DNA from: Sphingobacteriales bacterium 46-32
Lineage (GTDB): Bacteria; Bacteroidota; Bacteroidia; Chitinophagales; Chitinophagaceae
DNA: 64,000 nt
NCBI GenBank assembly: GCA_001898485.1
Contig: MKTY01000021.1
Location: 34,143 to 98,142, forward strand
Reading direction: 5' to 3'
The notes below the pieces were generated by a model that worked only from the letters and a program-made list of their open reading frames with translations, was not told where the DNA came from and ran no database searches. Numbering within the stretch: the first letter of the stretch is position 1; each line of letters opens with the position of its first letter. The position numbers and the translations under genes are program-made. Shown piece after piece: positions 63,418-64,000 of this stretch.

Positions 63418-64000
63418 CCTGAAAAATGCGTTAGGATTGTCATTCAGGTTTCTGCCTGATTTCCCCTATTGAAACCCTTTATCTGCAGCCTCCCGCGTTT
63501 TCTGCGGGGAAAATTTCCCGCAGAGGGCGCAGCTATACGCAGATATAACCTTCAGGCCTCCCCCCCCCCACAATCGCTGGCAAAAATGCGGCAAGAACAC
63601 TATTCAGATTTCAGCATGATTTACCTCGATTGAAATCTTTTATCTGCGGCCTTCCGCGTTTTCTGCGGGCAAAATTTCCCGCAGAGGGCGCAGCTATACG
63701 CAGATATAACCTTCCGGTCTTTCACACCCAATCGCTGGCAAAAATGCGGCAAGAACACTATTCAGATTTCAGCATGATTTACCTCGATTGAAATCTTTTA
63801 TCTGCGGCCTTCCGCGTTATCTGCGGGCAAAATTTCCCGCAGAGAGCGCAGCTATACGCAGATATAACCTTCCGGTCTTTCACACCCAATTGCTGGCAAA
63901 AATGCGGCAAGAACACTATTCAGATTTTCAGCATGATTTACCTCGATTGAAATCTTTTATCTGCGGCCTTCCGCGTTTTCTGCGGGCAAAATTTCCCGCA
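63418..64000. repeat. Tandem 159-base repeat array, about 3.6 copies, runs off the window
   Basis: The anchor AAATTTCCCG recurs at 63511, 63672, 63830 and 63989, giving periods of 161, 158 and 159 bases. Each unit holds an imperfect palindrome TCTGCGGG...CCCGCAGA, a GCGCAGCTATACGCAGATAT block and a TTCAGATTTCAGCATGATTT block. The first unit is the most diverged, the next ones are nearly identical. No coding frame. The 63312-63417 stretch before it holds the tex leader. Confidence 0.9.

Noticed and set aside
63418..64000. CRISPR-like array at the right end
   Set aside because: The unit is about 159 bases with no unique spacers between short repeats; it is a plain tandem repeat.

Overview
The window comes from a Bacteroidota genome, most likely a soil or plant-associated member of Chitinophagaceae or a close relative. 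The evidence is a SusC/SusD pair, many secreted lipoproteins, two proteins with C-terminal type IX secretion (T9SS) sorting domains, a LytS/LytTR two-component system, promoter elements of the Bacteroidetes TAnnTTTG type, and the short dispersed intergenic repeats (TTTGAAAATTTG, GTGCTGATGTGC) that litter such genomes. The family-level placement is inference. No rRNA, tRNA, CRISPR array or transposase gene was found.

Layout. 1-6.4 kb: end of a nitroreductase, an MgtA-type P-type ATPase, a patatin-like phospholipase, an AlkD-like DNA alkylation repair protein and an S41 peptidase. 6.45-16.2 kb: an 8.5 kb block bracketed by two inverted copies of a roughly 0.6 kb composite repeat (heptad repeats plus a MITE-like element with 17-bp terminal inverted repeats). 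Inside the block is an operon of ECF-type sigma factor, membrane-anchored TPR/anti-sigma-like protein and TPR-CHAT protease. A lipoprotein, a T9SS protein and a HipA-like kinase/DUF3037 pair follow. This block is the best candidate for an under-described system.

16.2-36.9 kb: a small exported protein and a WalJ-like metallo-hydrolase, then a long polysaccharide utilization region read on the minus strand. SusC, SusD and a surface lipoprotein end at a clear terminator. After it comes a nine-gene operon: xylulokinase, xylose isomerase, Na+/solute symporter, SMP-30 lactonase, 2-hydroxyacid dehydrogenase, sialate O-acetylesterase-type esterase, FucP-like transporter, GH30 and GH5 with a CBM6-like tail. 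The set fits uptake and breakdown of a plant or fungal beta-glycan with acetyl groups and xylose. The operon leader has a perfect TTAACCGGTTAA palindrome (LacI/GalR-like) and a terminator-like hairpin.

36.9-44.6 kb: LytS/LytTR pair, a LuxE-like acyl-protein synthetase, a UbiA-like membrane protein, an e(P4)-type phosphatase lipoprotein, a DUF2452 protein, a SET-domain methyltransferase and PdxJ, with small unknown proteins. 44.7-54.8 kb: a single 3369-residue T9SS-exported protein with 14 SbsA-type Ig-like repeats, three DUF4082 domains, a dimethylformamidase-like head and a polysaccharide-deacetylase-like tail region.

55-64 kb: a proline iminopeptidase-like lipoprotein, a YtcJ-like amidohydrolase, a class I glutamine amidotransferase, an ATP-grasp-like protein, a cupin, a decayed thioredoxin-like gene, the Tex RNA-binding protein, and about four copies of a 159-bp tandem repeat running off the end.
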